Below are positions 36,608-49,241 of a stretch of DNA of 64,000 bases, piece by piece. The notes under the pieces were generated by a model. It did no database searches, was not told the origin of the DNA, and was given only the letters and a program-made list of their open reading frames with translations. The first letter of the stretch is position 1. Each line of letters begins with the position of its first letter. The position numbers were made by a program, and so were the translations under genes. The stretch is from the NCBI RefSeq assembly GCF_000313915.1, contig NZ_AMYT01000011.1, positions 124,001 through 188,000 on the forward strand, given 5' to 3'. This DNA comes from Catellicoccus marimammalium M35/04/3. GTDB lineage: Bacteria > Bacillota > Bacilli > Lactobacillales > Catellicoccaceae.

Positions 36608-39600
36608 ATGATTGGTAGTTTACAAAATTTTTCAAGTTATAGCTTTTTAGAAAGTCCACAGTCCTTAGAGCGAATCATAGAAGTACATAAAGAATATGGA
36701 TATTCAGCCATTGCATTAACAGATAAAGATCATTTATATGGAGCTTATGAGTGGTTAAAATTAGCCGAAAAAGAAAAATTTACCCCTTTATTAGGGATGA
36801 CGTTAACCTATATAGGAATGGATGAAAAAGAATATGAACTTCTATTTTTAGCTAAAAATTTGACTGGATTACAACAACTTTTCTTATTAAGTGAACAACG
36901 AAGTCAATTAGGACTAGTCTCATTAGACCAATATGCTTCGTTAAAGAGTGAAGACTATATTGTAATTTGTCCTATGGTTCGTGGTGAGTTTTTCTCTTTA
37001 TTAGGACAAAATCAAATTGATGCTATTCGTCAATTACATATTTATTATGAAGATATTTTTGGTAGTCTTCCTTTTTTAGGCATTGCAGCAAGTCAGAACG
37101 AAAATTATGAAGCATTACATTCTTTTTTAGAATGGAATACATGGCCAATCATTGCTTGTCAAAGTAGTACTTTTTTTACAGAAGAAGATGCAGAATTAGG
37201 GGTGGTTTTAGAACGAATGAAACAAAATCATCCTTATGCTAAACGTGAAATGAAAGAGAGCGAATTTCTTTGGCCAAAAGAAAAATGGATTCAATTTTAT
37301 CGAAATCAAGGATGGGAAGAAGCCTTAGAAAATCAAAAACAATTTTTATCTACTCATACTCTATCTTATTCTGTACCTAAAGAACTTTTCCCAACTTTTC
37401 CAACTTTAAATGGACAAAAGTCAGAAGAACTTTTATGGGCTTGGTGTCAAGAAGGAAAAAAACGAATTCCACAATGGAATCAAACTTATGAAGAACGATT
37501 ATATCATGAATGGAAAGTGATTACGGAACTACATTTTTCAGATTATTTTTTAATCATCGCGGATGTATTAACATTTTGTCGAGCAGAGAATATTAAAACA
37601 ACTCCAGGAAGAGGATCAGCAGCAGGTTCTTTAGTGGCTTATGTATTGGGAATTACTGACATTGATCCACTAGTTTATCATCTTCTTTTTGAGCGCTTTT
37701 TAAATAAAAACCGACAAGGGTATCCTGATATTGATTTAGATTTTCCAGATAATCGACGAAATGAAGTATATCAATACATGGTACAAAAATATGGCTATGA
37801 AAATGTAGCACGGATTGTTACTTTTAATACCTTTAAGGCAAAACAGGTGATTCGCGATGTAGCGAAGGCTTGTGGAAATTCATTATTAGAACAAAATGAG
37901 TGGTTAGAACGAATTCGTGAATGTGAAGCCAAGAATCGCCATCATCATTGGAAATTAGAAGAAATTTATGAAACTTCTCCTTATTTTCGTCAATATGTCA
38001 ATCGCTCTGAAAAAAATAAGATGATTTATCGTTATGCTTGTCGCCTACAAGATTTACCAAAAAATGCGAGTGTCCATGCTGCAGGAATGATCGTTACCAA
38101 TCGCTCTTTATTAACGATGATTCCTACAGAAGCTTTAGAAGAGGGTGTCTTATGTACGCAGTGGCCAATGAAGCAACTAGAAAGTCTTGGTTTTTTAAAG
38201 GTAGATTTTTTAAGTTTGCGTAATCTTACTTTTTTAGAAAAAATTCTTTCTTATTTACCTTCTTCTTTTATTGTAGAAAATATTCCTTTAAATGATGAAA
38301 AAACCTACCAAGCATTTGCCAGAGGATGGACAGAAGCAATTTTTCAATTTGAATCCTTTGGTATGAAATCACTATTGCAACGATTTAAACCGACTTCAAT
38401 TGAAGAATTATCCTTAGTAAATGCTCTGTATCGTCCAGGACCAAGTCAATTTCAAAATGAAATTATCGCTCGTAGAGAAGGAAGAAAACCTTATCATATT
38501 GCTCCGGAATTTCAGGCAATTTTACAAGAATCTTATGGGTTGATGATTTATCAAGAACAAGTGATGCAGGTAGCACAAAAATATGCCAATTATACTTTAT
38601 TAGAAGCAGATCATCTACGCCGAGTGATGAGCAAGAAAGAAGAAGCAGCCATGAAACAAGAAGAAATACCTTTTCTTGAGCATGCTGAAAAAATGGGTCA
38701 CTCTAGAGAAAATGCAAAAAAGATTTTTGATCGTATTGCCCTTTTTGCTGGATATGGTTTCAATAAATCTCATGCCATTGCCTATTCTATTTTTGCTTAT
38801 CGCTTAATGTATTTAAAAGTACATTATCCTTTGGCGTTTTATAGCGCTTGGCTAGAATTAAATGAAGGAAAATCATTAGATGCAATTAAAGAAGAATGGA
38901 AATTCTTCCAAGTTCATCTATTACGTCCAGATATTAATGAAAGTATAGTTGAAAATTCACTAGATAAAAATGGAATTCGCCTAGGACTTTCTCGTATTAA
39001 AGGAGTTTCTCAAAATTTAGCGCAAAAAATAGTAGATACACGAAAAGAAAGAGGAAAGTATCATTCATTAGAGGAAGTGTTAAGTGTAATTCCTGAAGCA
39101 CAACAAGTTTCTGTGGGAGAAGCACTTATCTATAGTGGAGCTTTGGACGATTTTCATGCTTCAAGGGCACAATTAATAGAAGAATTACCTTCTTGTATTA
39201 CTAAAATGAAATATGGGATTGGACTAACTTTAGAAGAAGAAACAATCACTAAAGAAGAAAATTTTTTCTATAATGCGTTACAAGAAAAAAAATATTTAGG
39301 TATGTATTTACAATCTTTACCTTTAACACAAGCTGTTGATAACTTGAAGAGATTACAAATACAACCTCTTTCTCAACAAAAATATGAACTACGTTTTTTA
39401 GCCTGGATTAAAGAAGTAAAAGAAATTAGAACAAAGAAAAAAGAACAAATGGCAATGTTAACAATGGAAGATGTAGAAGGGAATACATTTCAAGCAACCA
39501 TTTTCACTCAAGAATATTTACGTTATCAGCACTATATAAAGGAAGAAAATATTTTACTTGTTCATGGATATTGGCAAGTAAATCAATATGGGAAAAAAGT

Positions 39601-39865
39601 TATCTTGCAAAAATTATGGCAGTATGAAGATTTATTAACTGCATTAAAGGGAGAAAAATTGTATTTGCGAGTAAATATAAAAGCTTCATTGTATCCTATC
39701 TATCGTCTATTACAATCTAATCCTGGATATTTACCAGTTATTATCGTTCCGATAGATCAAAATCAAGGACATTTATTACCAGAAATTTATTGGTGTAATG
39801 GAAATCCAGATATGATCCAAGATTTGCAAAATAACTTAGGTGAGGAAAACGTGAAAAAACAATGA
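36608..39865 (+). CDS. dnaE: DNA polymerase III subunit alpha DnaE
   Basis: Replicative polymerase of the Gram-positive DnaE1 type, 1085 residues, which extends RNA primers before PolC takes over. An N-terminal PHP domain (1-70) has lost its metal-binding His pattern (NFSSYSFLESP, LTDKDHLYGAY), as expected for an inactive PHP. The catalytic palm is clear: GRGSAAGSLVAYVLGITDIDPL near 345 and PDIDLDFPDNRR near 392 with the acidic residues. Helix-hairpin-helix and OB-fold domains follow (about 840-1000). ATG 36608 (MIGSLQNF) is preferred over ATG 36572, which lacks a ribosome site. Confidence 0.96.
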   Translation: MIGSLQNFSSYSFLESPQSLERIIEVHKEYGYSAIALTDKDHLYGAYEWLKLAEKEKFTPLLGMTLTYIGMDEKEYELLFLAKNLTGLQQLFLLSEQRSQLGLVSLDQYASLKSEDYIVICPMVRGEFFSLLGQNQIDAIRQLHIYYEDIFGSLPFLGIAASQNENYEALHSFLEWNTWPIIACQSSTFFTEEDAELGVVLERMKQNHPYAKREMKESEFLWPKEKWIQFYRNQGWEEALENQKQFLSTHTLSYSVPKELFPTFPTLNGQKSEELLWAWCQEGKKRIPQWNQTYEERLYHEWKVITELHFSDYFLIIADVLTFCRAENIKTTPGRGSAAGSLVAYVLGITDIDPLVYHLLFERFLNKNRQGYPDIDLDFPDNRRNEVYQYMVQKYGYENVARIVTFNTFKAKQVIRDVAKACGNSLLEQNEWLERIRECEAKNRHHHWKLEEIYETSPYFRQYVNRSEKNKMIYRYACRLQDLPKNASVHAAGMIVTNRSLLTMIPTEALEEGVLCTQWPMKQLESLGFLKVDFLSLRNLTFLEKILSYLPSSFIVENIPLNDEKTYQAFARGWTEAIFQFESFGMKSLLQRFKPTSIEELSLVNALYRPGPSQFQNEIIARREGRKPYHIAPEFQAILQESYGLMIYQEQVMQVAQKYANYTLLEADHLRRVMSKKEEAAMKQEEIPFLEHAEKMGHSRENAKKIFDRIALFAGYGFNKSHAIAYSIFAYRLMYLKVHYPLAFYSAWLELNEGKSLDAIKEEWKFFQVHLLRPDINESIVENSLDKNGIRLGLSRIKGVSQNLAQKIVDTRKERGKYHSLEEVLSVIPEAQQVSVGEALIYSGALDDFHASRAQLIEELPSCITKMKYGIGLTLEEETITKEENFFYNALQEKKYLGMYLQSLPLTQAVDNLKRLQIQPLSQQKYELRFLAWIKEVKEIRTKKKEQMAMLTMEDVEGNTFQATIFTQEYLRYQHYIKEENILLVHGYWQVNQYGKKVILQKLWQYEDLLTALKGEKLYLRVNIKASLYPIYRLLQSNPGYLPVIIVPIDQNQGHLLPEIYWCNGNPDMIQDLQNNLGEENVKKQ

Positions 39866-40010
39866 GTGAAAATGAAGGAAAATGAAAAAATTTAAAAATA
39901 TAAAAAAATAGGTAAAGACAAGTACGGCCAAAAATGTTAAAATAGGAAAAGTGAGAGGCTTGAAATGATTTACATTTATTTTCATGATTATGAAAGCCGA
40001 AAAAAAGTGA

Positions 40011-40985
<975 letters not shown>

Positions 40986-41004
40986 TTTTGGGGGAACATT
41001 AGAA

Positions 41005-42429
41005 ATGTCTATGAAAAAAACAAAAATCATTTGTACAATTGGACCAGCTTCAGAATCTGTAGATACATTAGTTGAATTAATGAACGCTGGTATGAACGTT
41101 TGCCGTTTAAACTTCTCACACGGTGATCATGAAGAACAAGGAAATCGTATCCAAAATATCCGTAAAGCAATGGAAATTTCAGGAAAACGTGTTGCTTTAT
41201 TATTAGATACAAAAGGTCCTGAAATCCGTACACACTTAATGAAAGATGGAAAAGTAGAATTCTCTACTGGTGACATCGTACGTGTATCAATGACAGAAGT
41301 AGAAGGAACTCGTGAAAAATTCTCAGTTTCTTACGAAGGATTAATCAATGACGTAGAACCTGGTATGCATATCATGTTAGACGATGGATTAATTGACTTA
41401 TTAGTTCAAGAATTAGACAACGCTAACAACGAAATCGTTTGTGAAGTTCAAAATGAAGGTATTTTGAAAAATAGAAAAGGGGTTAACGTACCAAACGCTT
41501 CTATTAAATTACCAGCTTTAACAGAAAAAGACGCAAACGACATCCGCTTTGGTATTGAACAAGGTATCGACTTTATCGCTGCCAGCTTTGTTCGTCGTGC
41601 TAGCGACGTTTTAGCTATCCGTGAAATCTTAGAAGAAAATAACGGACAACATATTCAAATCATCCCTAAAATTGAAAACCAAGAAGGTATTGATAACGCT
41701 GATGAAATCTTAGCTGTATCTGACGGATTAATGATCGCTCGTGGTGACATGGGTATTGAAATTCCTGTAGAAAATGTACCTTCAGTTCAAAAAATGTTAA
41801 TTAAAAAATGTAACGAATTAGGTAAACCAGTCGTAACAGCTACACAAATGTTAGACTCAATGCAAAGTAACCCACGTCCAACACGTGCGGAAGTAACAGA
41901 CGTAGCGAACGCTATTTACGATGGTACAGATGCAATTATGTTATCTGGAGAAACAGCTGCAGGGGACTACCCAGTAATCACTGTTCAAACAATGGCTCGT
42001 ATTGCAGAACGTACAGAAGAAGCAATTGCAGAAATGGGTATTAATAAATTCTCATTACCAGGAGATAAAAATGATATCACTGAAGCAATTGGTCGTTCAG
42101 TAGTACATACAGCGAAAAATACAGGTATCGAAACAATTGTAGCAGCAACAGTTTCAGGTTATACAGCTCGTAAAATTTCTAAATACCGTCCAAATGCTTA
42201 CATCGTAGCGTTAACATTCTCTGAACAAAAAGCTCGTTCATTAGCATTAACATGGGGTGTTTACCCACAAGTGAAAGAACATCCATCAAATACAGATGCA
42301 ATGTTCGCATTAGCTAACGAAGTAGCAAAAGAATCAGGATTTGCTAAAGAAGGCGACACAATTATTGTGACAGCTGGTGTAGGTGAACAAGGAACTACAA
42401 ACTTAATGAAAATTCAAGAAGTAGAATAA
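41005..42429 (+). CDS. pyk: Pyruvate kinase
   Basis: Last step of glycolysis, PEP to pyruvate with ATP formation. 474 residues, so it lacks the extra C-terminal PEP-utiliser-like domain found in Bacillus. Motifs: [39 protein letters not shown], the active-site IPKIENQEG and [11 protein letters not shown], and TATQMLDSM. It starts at ATG 41005; the in-frame ATG at 41011 is the alternative. Cotranscribed with pfkA, with a terminator after the stop that also serves plsY. Confidence 0.96.
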   Translation: MSMKKTKIICTIGPASESVDTLVELMNAGMNVCRLNFSHGDHEEQGNRIQNIRKAMEISGKRVALLLDTKGPEIRTHLMKDGKVEFSTGDIVRVSMTEVEGTREKFSVSYEGLINDVEPGMHIMLDDGLIDLLVQELDNANNEIVCEVQNEGILKNRKGVNVPNASIKLPALTEKDANDIRFGIEQGIDFIAASFVRRASDVLAIREILEENNGQHIQIIPKIENQEGIDNADEILAVSDGLMIARGDMGIEIPVENVPSVQKMLIKKCNELGKPVVTATQMLDSMQSNPRPTRAEVTDVANAIYDGTDAIMLSGETAAGDYPVITVQTMARIAERTEEAIAEMGINKFSLPGDKNDITEAIGRSVVHTAKNTGIETIVAATVSGYTARKISKYRPNAYIVALTFSEQKARSLALTWGVYPQVKEHPSNTDAMFALANEVAKESGFAKEGDTIIVTAGVGEQGTTNLMKIQEVE

Positions 42430-42447
42430 TTTCTACGATTGGAATAT

Positions 42448-42482
42448 AAAAAAAGCAACTTATTACAAGTTGCTTTTTTTTT
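42448..42482. terminator. Bidirectional terminator, pyk / plsY
   Basis: AGCAACTT-ATTAC-AAGTTGCT with A-run and T-run between convergent genes. Confidence 0.9.
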
Positions 42483-43125
42483 ATGATTTTTTCTTTTCTT
42501 TTTTATATCCTAATCCAAAAGAGACTTTATTTTCTGTTCCGTTCATAATACGTTTAATGTTATCGCGATGGCGATAGATAATAAAAATAGTTAAAACAAT
42601 CGCAATCGTTGAAAATAAAGAATTAAAATGTGGTAGAATCCAAGGTACATATTTTGGAAAAATAAAACTACCAATAGATACCATAATCATACATAAAATA
42701 CTGGCTACACTGACCATCGAAGTAAGATAGATAATGGTAATAAATAATAAAAAAGCGACTAGGAAGAAATGAGGGGCGTACCCTAATAACATTCCAGCAC
42801 TTGTTGCTACTGCTTTTCCTCCTTTAAAGTGAGCAAAAATAGGGAAAGTGTGTCCGATGATTGCACAAACACCAAACCAAAGTGGATTGATTGTAGTGAT
42901 ATGGAAAAAAGTAGGTAGTAAAGTCGCAATAGTTCCTTTAGCTACGTCTAAAATAAATACTACAAATCCTGCTTTTTTTCCCAATACACGAAAGGTATTC
43001 GTGGTTCCCATATTTCCGCTACCATGTTTTCTTAAATCAATATGGAAGAAAAATTTTCCAATCCATAATCCAGAAGGAATAGAACCTAATAAGTAAGCAA
43101 CAATAAAAAGTAATATAATTTTCAT
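42481..43125 (-). CDS. plsY: Acyl-phosphate:glycerol-3-phosphate acyltransferase PlsY
   Basis: Integral membrane enzyme that makes lysophosphatidic acid, the first step in phospholipid synthesis. 214 residues with about five transmembrane helices. PlsY motifs: GSIPSGLWIGK (near 14-24), RKHGSGNMGTTNTFRVLGKKAG (near 35), FAHFKGGKAVATSAG (near 100) and RHRDNIKR at the end. I chose ATG 43125 (MKIILLF), six bases after AGGAGA; ATG 43143 would add six unrelated residues. Divergent from parE, a conserved neighbour in Firmicutes. Confidence 0.94.
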   Translation of the reverse strand: MKIILLFIVAYLLGSIPSGLWIGKFFFHIDLRKHGSGNMGTTNTFRVLGKKAGFVVFILDVAKGTIATLLPTFFHITTINPLWFGVCAIIGHTFPIFAHFKGGKAVATSAGMLLGYAPHFFLVAFLLFITIIYLTSMVSVASILCMIMVSIGSFIFPKYVPWILPHFNSLFSTIAIVLTIFIIYRHRDNIKRIMNGTENKVSFGLGYKKEKKKS

Positions 43126-43319
43126 GCTTATTCTCCTATTCATTGTTCTTTTTTACTATATCATAGTGTTTTTAAGATGCAAGAGAGATTTTCATTTCTT
43201 CTATTTTTTGTAAGAAAAGAGCAAGAGAATCCTAATAAATTATCTAAAGAATAGTAGAAGAAATAGTATTTTATGTTAGAATAAATTTTGTTATCAAAAG
43301 ATCGAGAGGAATACAAGGT

Positions 43320-45266
43320 ATGTCAAAAAAAATTCAAAATGAATATAATGATTCTTCGATCCAAGTATTAGAAGGATTAGAAGCAGTAAGAAAACGTCCA
43401 GGAATGTATATTGGCTCCACAGATAGCCGTGGATTACATCACTTAGTGTATGAAATTGTTGATAATGCCGTTGATGAAATCTTAGCTGGATATGGAAATG
43501 AAATTCAAGTTCAATTACATCCTGATCATAGTGTCACCGTACGTGACTTTGGGCGCGGCATGCCAACAGGAATGCATCCTTCTGGTAAGTCAACGATTGA
43601 AGTGATTTTCACTGTTTTACATGCAGGAGGAAAATTTAATGATACTGGAGCTTATAAATCTTCTGGAGGGCTCCATGGGGTAGGAGCTAGCGTAGTCAAT
43701 GCTCTTTCTAGTTTTTTAGAAGTTACCGTTGTGCGTGAAGGGGAAAAATATTATCAAGCCTTTAAAGATGGAGGAAAACCCATTCAAGAATTAACATGTC
43801 AAGGAAAATGCGAAGAACCGAATGGAACCACTGTCCATTTTTTACCTGATGATAAAATTTTTAGTACCACTCATTTTTCTTTTGACACATTGGCACAGCG
43901 GTTACGAGAAGCGGCGTTCCTTTTAAAAGGAGTAACGATTCAAATTGAAGACCAAACTCCTGGCAAAGAACAAATTGAACGATTCTGTTATGAGGAAGGA
44001 ATTAAGCAATTTGTGGAATATCTAAATGAGGAAAAACAGACGATTTCTCCTATTTTAGATTTTTCTGTCGCAGAAGAAGGAATCGAAGTAGATTGTGCTT
44101 TACAATATAATGATGGTTATAATGAGCAGGTCCTTTCTTTTGTTAATAATGTGCGAACCAAAGATGGAGGAACACATGAAGCTGGAATGAAAGGAGCATT
44201 AACGAAAACTATCAATGAATATGCAAAACGTAGTGGCCTTTTAAAAGAAAAAGATAAAAAATTAGAAGGTACCGATGTACGTGAGGGATTGACAGCGATT
44301 ATTTCTGTTCGTATTCCAGAAGCTTTACTACAATTTGAAGGTCAAACGAAAGGAAAATTAGGAACCCCAATCGCCCGTACGATTGTTGATCGTTTATTAA
44401 GTACAGAGTTAATGTATTATTTCCAAGAAAATTCTTCGATTGCTCAAACGATTATCCAAAAAGCGATTCGTGCTCGTGATGCACGTGAGTCTGCCCGTAA
44501 AGCACGAGAAGAAAGTCGTAATGGGAAGAAGAAAAAAGGAAAAGAAACATCTCTTTCTGGAAAATTAACTCCTGCGCAAGGAAAGGATACAACAAAAAAT
44601 GAACTATACTTAGTCGAAGGGGATTCAGCAGGAGGATCTGCTAAATTAGGACGAGATCGCAAATTCCAAGCGATTTTACCGCTGCGTGGAAAAGTCATTA
44701 ATACAGAGAAAGCTAAATTAGCAGATATTTTAAAGAATGAAGAAATTAATACAATGATTTATACCATCGGTGCTGGTGTAGGAAATGATTTTAATGTTGA
44801 AGAAAGTAATTACGACAAAGTAATCATTATGACCGATGCGGATACAGATGGAGCCCATATTCAAATTCTATTATTAACTTTCTTTTATCGTTATATGCGT
44901 CCTTTATTGGAAGCAGGAAAAGTATATATTGCCCTTCCTCCGTTATACAAAGTGGAGTGGACGGTTAAAAAAGAGAAAAAAATTGCTTATGCTTGGACGG
45001 AAGAAGAATTAAAAGAAGTGATTGGGATTAAGAAGAATTATCACTTACAACGTTATAAAGGATTAGGTGAAATGAACGCAGAACAATTATGGGAAACGAC
45101 GATGGATCCTGAAACAAGAACGTTAATTCGTGTGAAAATTGAAGATGCAGTACTAGCAGAAAAACAAGTCGTTACTTTAATGGGAGATAAAGTAGAAAAA
45201 CGCCGAGAATGGATTGAAAAAAATGTTTCTTTTACTTTAGATGACCAACAAGGAGATTTAGATTAA
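43320..45266 (+). CDS. parE: DNA topoisomerase IV subunit B
   Basis: ATPase subunit of topoisomerase IV, which separates daughter chromosomes. GHKL ATPase motifs: [13 protein letters not shown] (near 47), [12 protein letters not shown] and [15 protein letters not shown]; then the TOPRIM region [12 protein letters not shown] (near 429) and [13 protein letters not shown] (near 500). 648 residues. The GHKL and TOPRIM patterns fit both GyrB and ParE; pairing with the downstream parC and divergence from plsY favour ParE. ATG 43320 follows GAGAGG. Confidence 0.95.
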   Translation: MSKKIQNEYNDSSIQVLEGLEAVRKRPGMYIGSTDSRGLHHLVYEIVDNAVDEILAGYGNEIQVQLHPDHSVTVRDFGRGMPTGMHPSGKSTIEVIFTVLHAGGKFNDTGAYKSSGGLHGVGASVVNALSSFLEVTVVREGEKYYQAFKDGGKPIQELTCQGKCEEPNGTTVHFLPDDKIFSTTHFSFDTLAQRLREAAFLLKGVTIQIEDQTPGKEQIERFCYEEGIKQFVEYLNEEKQTISPILDFSVAEEGIEVDCALQYNDGYNEQVLSFVNNVRTKDGGTHEAGMKGALTKTINEYAKRSGLLKEKDKKLEGTDVREGLTAIISVRIPEALLQFEGQTKGKLGTPIARTIVDRLLSTELMYYFQENSSIAQTIIQKAIRARDARESARKAREESRNGKKKKGKETSLSGKLTPAQGKDTTKNELYLVEGDSAGGSAKLGRDRKFQAILPLRGKVINTEKAKLADILKNEEINTMIYTIGAGVGNDFNVEESNYDKVIIMTDADTDGAHIQILLLTFFYRYMRPLLEAGKVYIALPPLYKVEWTVKKEKKIAYAWTEEELKEVIGIKKNYHLQRYKGLGEMNAEQLWETTMDPETRTLIRVKIEDAVLAEKQVVTLMGDKVEKRREWIEKNVSFTLDDQQGDLD

Positions 45267-45286
45267 TTAAGAGGAGCGAAATATCA

Positions 45287-47752
45287 ATGCATCATAGTGG
45301 CATTAAAGAAAAAACATTAGAAGAAGTTATGGGCGATCGTTTTGGTCGTTATTCAAAATATATTATTCAAGAGCGAGCGTTACCGGATATTCGCGATGGG
45401 TTGAAACCTGTACAGCGCCGTATTTTATATGCGATGTTTTTAGATGGTAATACTTTTGATAAAGGTTTCCGTAAGTCTGCTAAAGCTGTCGGAAATATTA
45501 TGGGGAATTATCATCCACATGGAGATAGCAGTATTTATGAAGCTATGGTCCGTATGAGTCAAGATTGGAAATTACGTGAGCCATTAATTGAAATGCACGG
45601 GAATAACGGAAGTATGGATGGAGACCCTGCTGCGGCGATGCGTTATACAGAAGCTCGTTTATCTGCGTTGAGCAGTGAGTTATTAACAGAAATTGATAAA
45701 GAAACCGTAGATATGGTTTGGAACTTTGATGATACAGCAAAAGAACCTACAGTATTACCAGCAAAATTTCCTAATTTATTAATTAATGGCTCTACTGGAA
45801 TTTCTGCAGGATATGCGACAGAAATTCCAACGCACAATTTAAAAGAAGTTATCGAAGGATTGATTTATCTTTTAAAACATCCAGACGCGACAGTAGATGA
45901 ATTAATGAATTATATTCCTGGACCTGATTTCCCAACGGGTGGAATTTTAATGGGAAAAGAGCAATTAAAGAAAGCTTATGAAACAGGAAAAGGAAAAGTT
46001 ATCTTACGTGCCAAAACAGAGATTGAAAAAGGGAAAGGCAATCGGACACAAATTGTAGTCACTGAAATCCCTTATGAGGTAAATAAAGCAAACTTAGTTA
46101 AAAAAATAGATGAAATTCGTTTACAAAAGAAAATTGATGGCATTGTGGAAGTTCGCGATGAAACCGATCGTACTGGATTAAGAATCGTTGTAGAACTAAA
46201 AAAAGATGCAGAAGCAGAGAATATTTTAAACTATTTATTTAAAAATACGGATTTACAGATCAATTATCACTTTAATATGGTAGCTATTGATCACCAACGT
46301 CCCGTTCAAGTAGGATTAAAACGAATTTTATCTGCTTATATTGAGCATCGTAAAGAAGTAATCTATAAACGCACTGCTTTTGACCATGAAAAGAAAGCAC
46401 ATCGTCTACATATCGTTGAAGGGTTAATTCGAGCTTTAAGTATTTTAGATGAAATTATTGCGATGATTCGTGGTAGTAAAAATCGTAAAGAAGCTCAAGA
46501 GCACTTAGTGACTGATTTTTCATTTACTAAAGTACAAGCTGAAGCAATTATTGTGATGCCATTATATCGTTTAACGAATACAGATGTAACTACGTTGGAA
46601 AAAGAGCAAAAGCAATTAACCAAAGAATTGCAACAACTAGAAAAAATTATGCAAGATGAGAAAGAATTAGAAAAAGTACTTGTTAAAGAATGGAAACAAA
46701 TCATTAAAGAGTATGCTTCTGAGCGTAAAACAAAAATTGAAGCAGAAATTGCAGAGTTAACCATTACAGAGGAACAATTAATTCCTTCTGAAAATACCAT
46801 GGTTGCAATTACGAAAAACGGTTATTTGAAACGTAGTAGTTTACGTAGTGTCCAATCCTCTGGTGGAGTAACTGCTTGCGGAAAACGAGAAGAAGATGAC
46901 TTTATTTTTATGGAAGAAGTGAATACAAGAGACTTCTTATATCTGTTAACAAATAAAGGGAAAATGATTTATCGTCCTGTTTATGAAGTGATTGATACCA
47001 AATGGAAAGAAGTTGGAGATCATATTACAGAAAGTATTAGTAATTTAGAAGAAGAGGAAGAAATTCAATATGTCTTCCATTTTACTAGTTTGCCAATTGA
47101 AGAACGATTATTATTTGTTACCCGTCAAGGACTAGTTAAACAAATGAGTTGGGAAGAATTACGTCCTTGGCGTACCTATCGAACAAAAGCGCAAATTTGC
47201 TATAAATGGAAAGAAGAGAATGAATCTTTCCTTTGGGTAACTAGTCTTTCACAACAAAAAAACTTTACTTTATATCTGTTTACTCATCTAGGATATAGTT
47301 TAGCGTATCCTACCACAGAAATTGCTTTAACAAAAACAAAAGCTAGTGGCATTAAAGCAATAAATTTAAAAGATGGAGATGATTTAGTATCTGCTTTTGT
47401 AATGGAAGATGAAGGCATTTTATCTACATCTCTAGTAACGGTAACGCAACGTGGCGCGATGAAACAAATGCCATTATTAGAAATTCCGATTCAGAAAAGA
47501 GCACAACGAGGAATTTTAGTTTTGAAAAAAATTAAGAGCCAACCTCATTTCTTAGTGTATGCTGCACCGATTCAAGAAAATGAAGTGGTTACTTATGAAA
47601 CAAAAAATGGTTATATTGCTAAAGTAGAAGTTGAAAATATTCGTAATCATCAACGAGAAAGCAATGGAACGATGATGATTGATGAAAAAGTAGAAGGAGA
47701 AATTATTTCTGCTCAAGTTTTACCGCAAAATGAAGCGGAGGAGATTATTTAA
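45287..47752 (+). CDS. parC: DNA topoisomerase IV subunit A
   Basis: Cleavage subunit of topoisomerase IV, 821 residues. [20 protein letters not shown] near residue 30 and the quinolone-resistance region [19 protein letters not shown] (near 78-96) keep the Ser and Glu typical of drug-susceptible proteins. The active-site Tyr is in [10 protein letters not shown]. The C-terminal half forms the beta-pinwheel. AGAGGAG precedes ATG 45287. The stop shares one base with the coaB start (TAATG), an operon link between chromosome segregation and coenzyme A synthesis that is unusual in function but probably only positional. Confidence 0.95.
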   Translation: MHHSGIKEKTLEEVMGDRFGRYSKYIIQERALPDIRDGLKPVQRRILYAMFLDGNTFDKGFRKSAKAVGNIMGNYHPHGDSSIYEAMVRMSQDWKLREPLIEMHGNNGSMDGDPAAAMRYTEARLSALSSELLTEIDKETVDMVWNFDDTAKEPTVLPAKFPNLLINGSTGISAGYATEIPTHNLKEVIEGLIYLLKHPDATVDELMNYIPGPDFPTGGILMGKEQLKKAYETGKGKVILRAKTEIEKGKGNRTQIVVTEIPYEVNKANLVKKIDEIRLQKKIDGIVEVRDETDRTGLRIVVELKKDAEAENILNYLFKNTDLQINYHFNMVAIDHQRPVQVGLKRILSAYIEHRKEVIYKRTAFDHEKKAHRLHIVEGLIRALSILDEIIAMIRGSKNRKEAQEHLVTDFSFTKVQAEAIIVMPLYRLTNTDVTTLEKEQKQLTKELQQLEKIMQDEKELEKVLVKEWKQIIKEYASERKTKIEAEIAELTITEEQLIPSENTMVAITKNGYLKRSSLRSVQSSGGVTACGKREEDDFIFMEEVNTRDFLYLLTNKGKMIYRPVYEVIDTKWKEVGDHITESISNLEEEEEIQYVFHFTSLPIEERLLFVTRQGLVKQMSWEELRPWRTYRTKAQICYKWKEENESFLWVTSLSQQKNFTLYLFTHLGYSLAYPTTEIALTKTKASGIKAINLKDGDDLVSAFVMEDEGILSTSLVTVTQRGAMKQMPLLEIPIQKRAQRGILVLKKIKSQPHFLVYAAPIQENEVVTYETKNGYIAKVEVENIRNHQRESNGTMMIDEKVEGEIISAQVLPQNEAEEII

Positions 47753-48441
47753 TGAAACAAGAAATCGTTCTAATTACTTTAGGAGGAACAAGTGAACCGA
47801 TTGATTCTGTAAGAGAGATTCGAAATCAAGCAACAGGAAAACTAGGAATTCTTTGTGCTAAAAAAGCAGTACAATTAGGCTATCAAGTCATTGTTGTAGT
47901 AAGTACTACTGTAGATTCTGCTTTACTAGAATCTTTACCTTCTTGTGTGCAAGTCCATCGTATTCAAGGTGTATTAGACTTACAAACCACGTTGAAAAAA
48001 ATTTTAGAACAAAATACCATTGAGATTGTCATCCATACGATGGCAGTGAGTGATTATTTTGTAGCAGGAGCTTATAATCAAGATCAACAATTATTGCAAG
48101 GAAGTAAAATTTCTTCAGATGAGGAAGTGCTTTGGTTGAAATTAGAAAAAGCACCCAAAGTCATTCAAGAAATTAAACAATGGCAAAAAGATGTATTCTT
48201 AGTTGGTTTTAAACTTTTAGTCGATGCAACAAAGGATGAACTAATCCAAAAAGCAAAAGCACAGGAAGTAGCAGCGAAAAGTGATTTAGTTGTAATTAAT
48301 AATTTATCGGAAATTTCTGAAACAAAACATCAAGCAGATATTGTTCATGAAGGAAAAATTTTAGCGACTGCACAAACAAAACAAGAATTGGTAGAACAAC
48401 TATTTTCTACAATTGCTAAACAAAGAGGGGAAATAAAATGA
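47752..48441 (+). CDS. coaB: Phosphopantothenate-cysteine ligase
   Basis: Joins cysteine to 4'-phosphopantothenate in coenzyme A synthesis. A stand-alone CoaB of 229 residues, as in streptococci and enterococci, where CoaB and CoaC are separate proteins. TLGGTSEPIDSVREIRNQATGKLG is the nucleotide-binding start; the conserved Lys lies in LVGFKLLVDATKDELIQKA near 160; AVSDYF near 100 and LVVINNLSEI near 185 are also family segments. It overlaps parC by one base and coaC by four. Confidence 0.92.
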   Translation: MKQEIVLITLGGTSEPIDSVREIRNQATGKLGILCAKKAVQLGYQVIVVVSTTVDSALLESLPSCVQVHRIQGVLDLQTTLKKILEQNTIEIVIHTMAVSDYFVAGAYNQDQQLLQGSKISSDEEVLWLKLEKAPKVIQEIKQWQKDVFLVGFKLLVDATKDELIQKAKAQEVAAKSDLVVINNLSEISETKHQADIVHEGKILATAQTKQELVEQLFSTIAKQRGEIK

Positions 48442-48977
48442 AAATTTTATTAGGAATATCGGCAAGTATTTCTGCTTATAAAGTTTGTGATTTAGTAAGA
48501 CAATGGACTAAGGAAGGGCATGAAGTAAAGGTCATTATGACTCAACATGCGACAGAATTAGTTTCTCCTTTAACTCTTAAGGTTCTTTCAAAACAAGAAG
48601 TAGGGATTTCTATGATGGAAGAAGAAAATCCCTCTGAAATTCAACACATTACTTTTGCTCAAACCTGTGATGTTTTTGTCATTGCACCAGCAAGTGCAAA
48701 TATTATTGGAAAACTAGCCAATGGCATTGCTGATGATCTACTATCGACGATGGCATTAGCAGTTCCTCAACGCACGGCCAAATATATTGCTCCTGCAATG
48801 AATACTGTAATGTATCAAAATCCAGCTGTGCAAAGAAATCTCCAACAATTAAAAGAGGACGGATATCAAGAAATTGAACCTCGTTCTGGGGAATTGGCTT
48901 GTGGAGTTACAGGAAAAGGAGCTTTGGCAGAAATCTCTACGATTATTGATGCGGTTAAACAAAATAACAAAAAATAG
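48438..48977 (+). CDS. coaC: Phosphopantothenoylcysteine decarboxylase
   Basis: FMN enzyme that decarboxylates the CoaB product. 179 residues. Motifs: LLGISASISAYK (FMN phosphate site), the PASANIIGKLANGIADDLLST segment, APAMNTVMYQNPAVQRN (PxMNxxMW-like) and the active-site Cys loop GELACGVTGKGALAE. It begins ATG 48438, four bases inside the end of coaB. The stop codon lies within a palindromic terminator shared with the DUF2187 gene. Confidence 0.93.
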   Translation: MKILLGISASISAYKVCDLVRQWTKEGHEVKVIMTQHATELVSPLTLKVLSKQEVGISMMEEENPSEIQHITFAQTCDVFVIAPASANIIGKLANGIADDLLSTMALAVPQRTAKYIAPAMNTVMYQNPAVQRNLQQLKEDGYQEIEPRSGELACGVTGKGALAEISTIIDAVKQNNKK

Positions 48978-49002
48978 GAGAAGGAATTCCTTCTCCTATT
49001 TT
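48971..49002. terminator. Bidirectional terminator, coaC / DUF2187 gene
   Basis: Perfect 14-base arms: left 48971-48984, AATT loop, right 48989-49002 (AAAATAGGAGAAGG and its complement). Both genes have their stop codons inside the stem. Confidence 0.93.
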
Positions 49003-49199
49003 TCTTTAAAATTTTGGAAATTGACGACCGTTTTGTATTGTAATTCTTTGGCCACATTTTCATCTTCTTTAGCTACATCAGTCATTTCAACGATACAAGA
49101 ATGATCGAGTTTATTAATTACTTTGGCTGAAAAATTGTTTTTTAGTAGTGGAGATGTACATTGATATACATTGTCAACTTTAATACTACTACTTTTCAT
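48996..49199 (-). CDS. DUF2187 family small protein
   Basis: 67 residues. It shows the small beta-barrel layout of DUF2187 (KOW-like): FSAKVINKLDHSCIVEMTDVA and the closing KTVVNFQNFKEK, close to the family ending RTVVNHKNYK. Function unknown. I chose ATG 49199 (MKSSSIKVD), seven bases after GGAGGG; ATG 49253 would put the start upstream of the operator-like dyad. The gene has its own promoter with an extended -10 (TGGTATATT) and an inverted repeat over the transcription start. Confidence 0.75.
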   Translation of the reverse strand: MKSSSIKVDNVYQCTSPLLKNNFSAKVINKLDHSCIVEMTDVAKEDENVAKELQYKTVVNFQNFKEK

Positions 49200-49213
49200 A
49201 CAGTTACCCTCCA

Positions 49214-49241
49214 ATGTTAGACAAATCATGATGTCTAACAT
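49214..49241 (-). promoter_or_regulatory. Operator-like inverted repeat before the DUF2187 gene
   Basis: ATGTTAGACA-N8-TGTCTAACAT, perfect 10-base arms. On the minus strand TATATT (49242-49247, preceded by TGG) lies just upstream, so the dyad would cover the transcription start. Confidence 0.65.

Noticed and set aside
44444-44698. 84-codon minus-strand frame within parE
   Set aside because: Antisense to the conserved TOPRIM region; low-complexity Ser/Phe composition typical of a shadow frame.
46495-46800. 101-codon minus-strand frame within parC
   Set aside because: Antisense shadow over a coiled-coil part of parC; no ribosome site or family resemblance.
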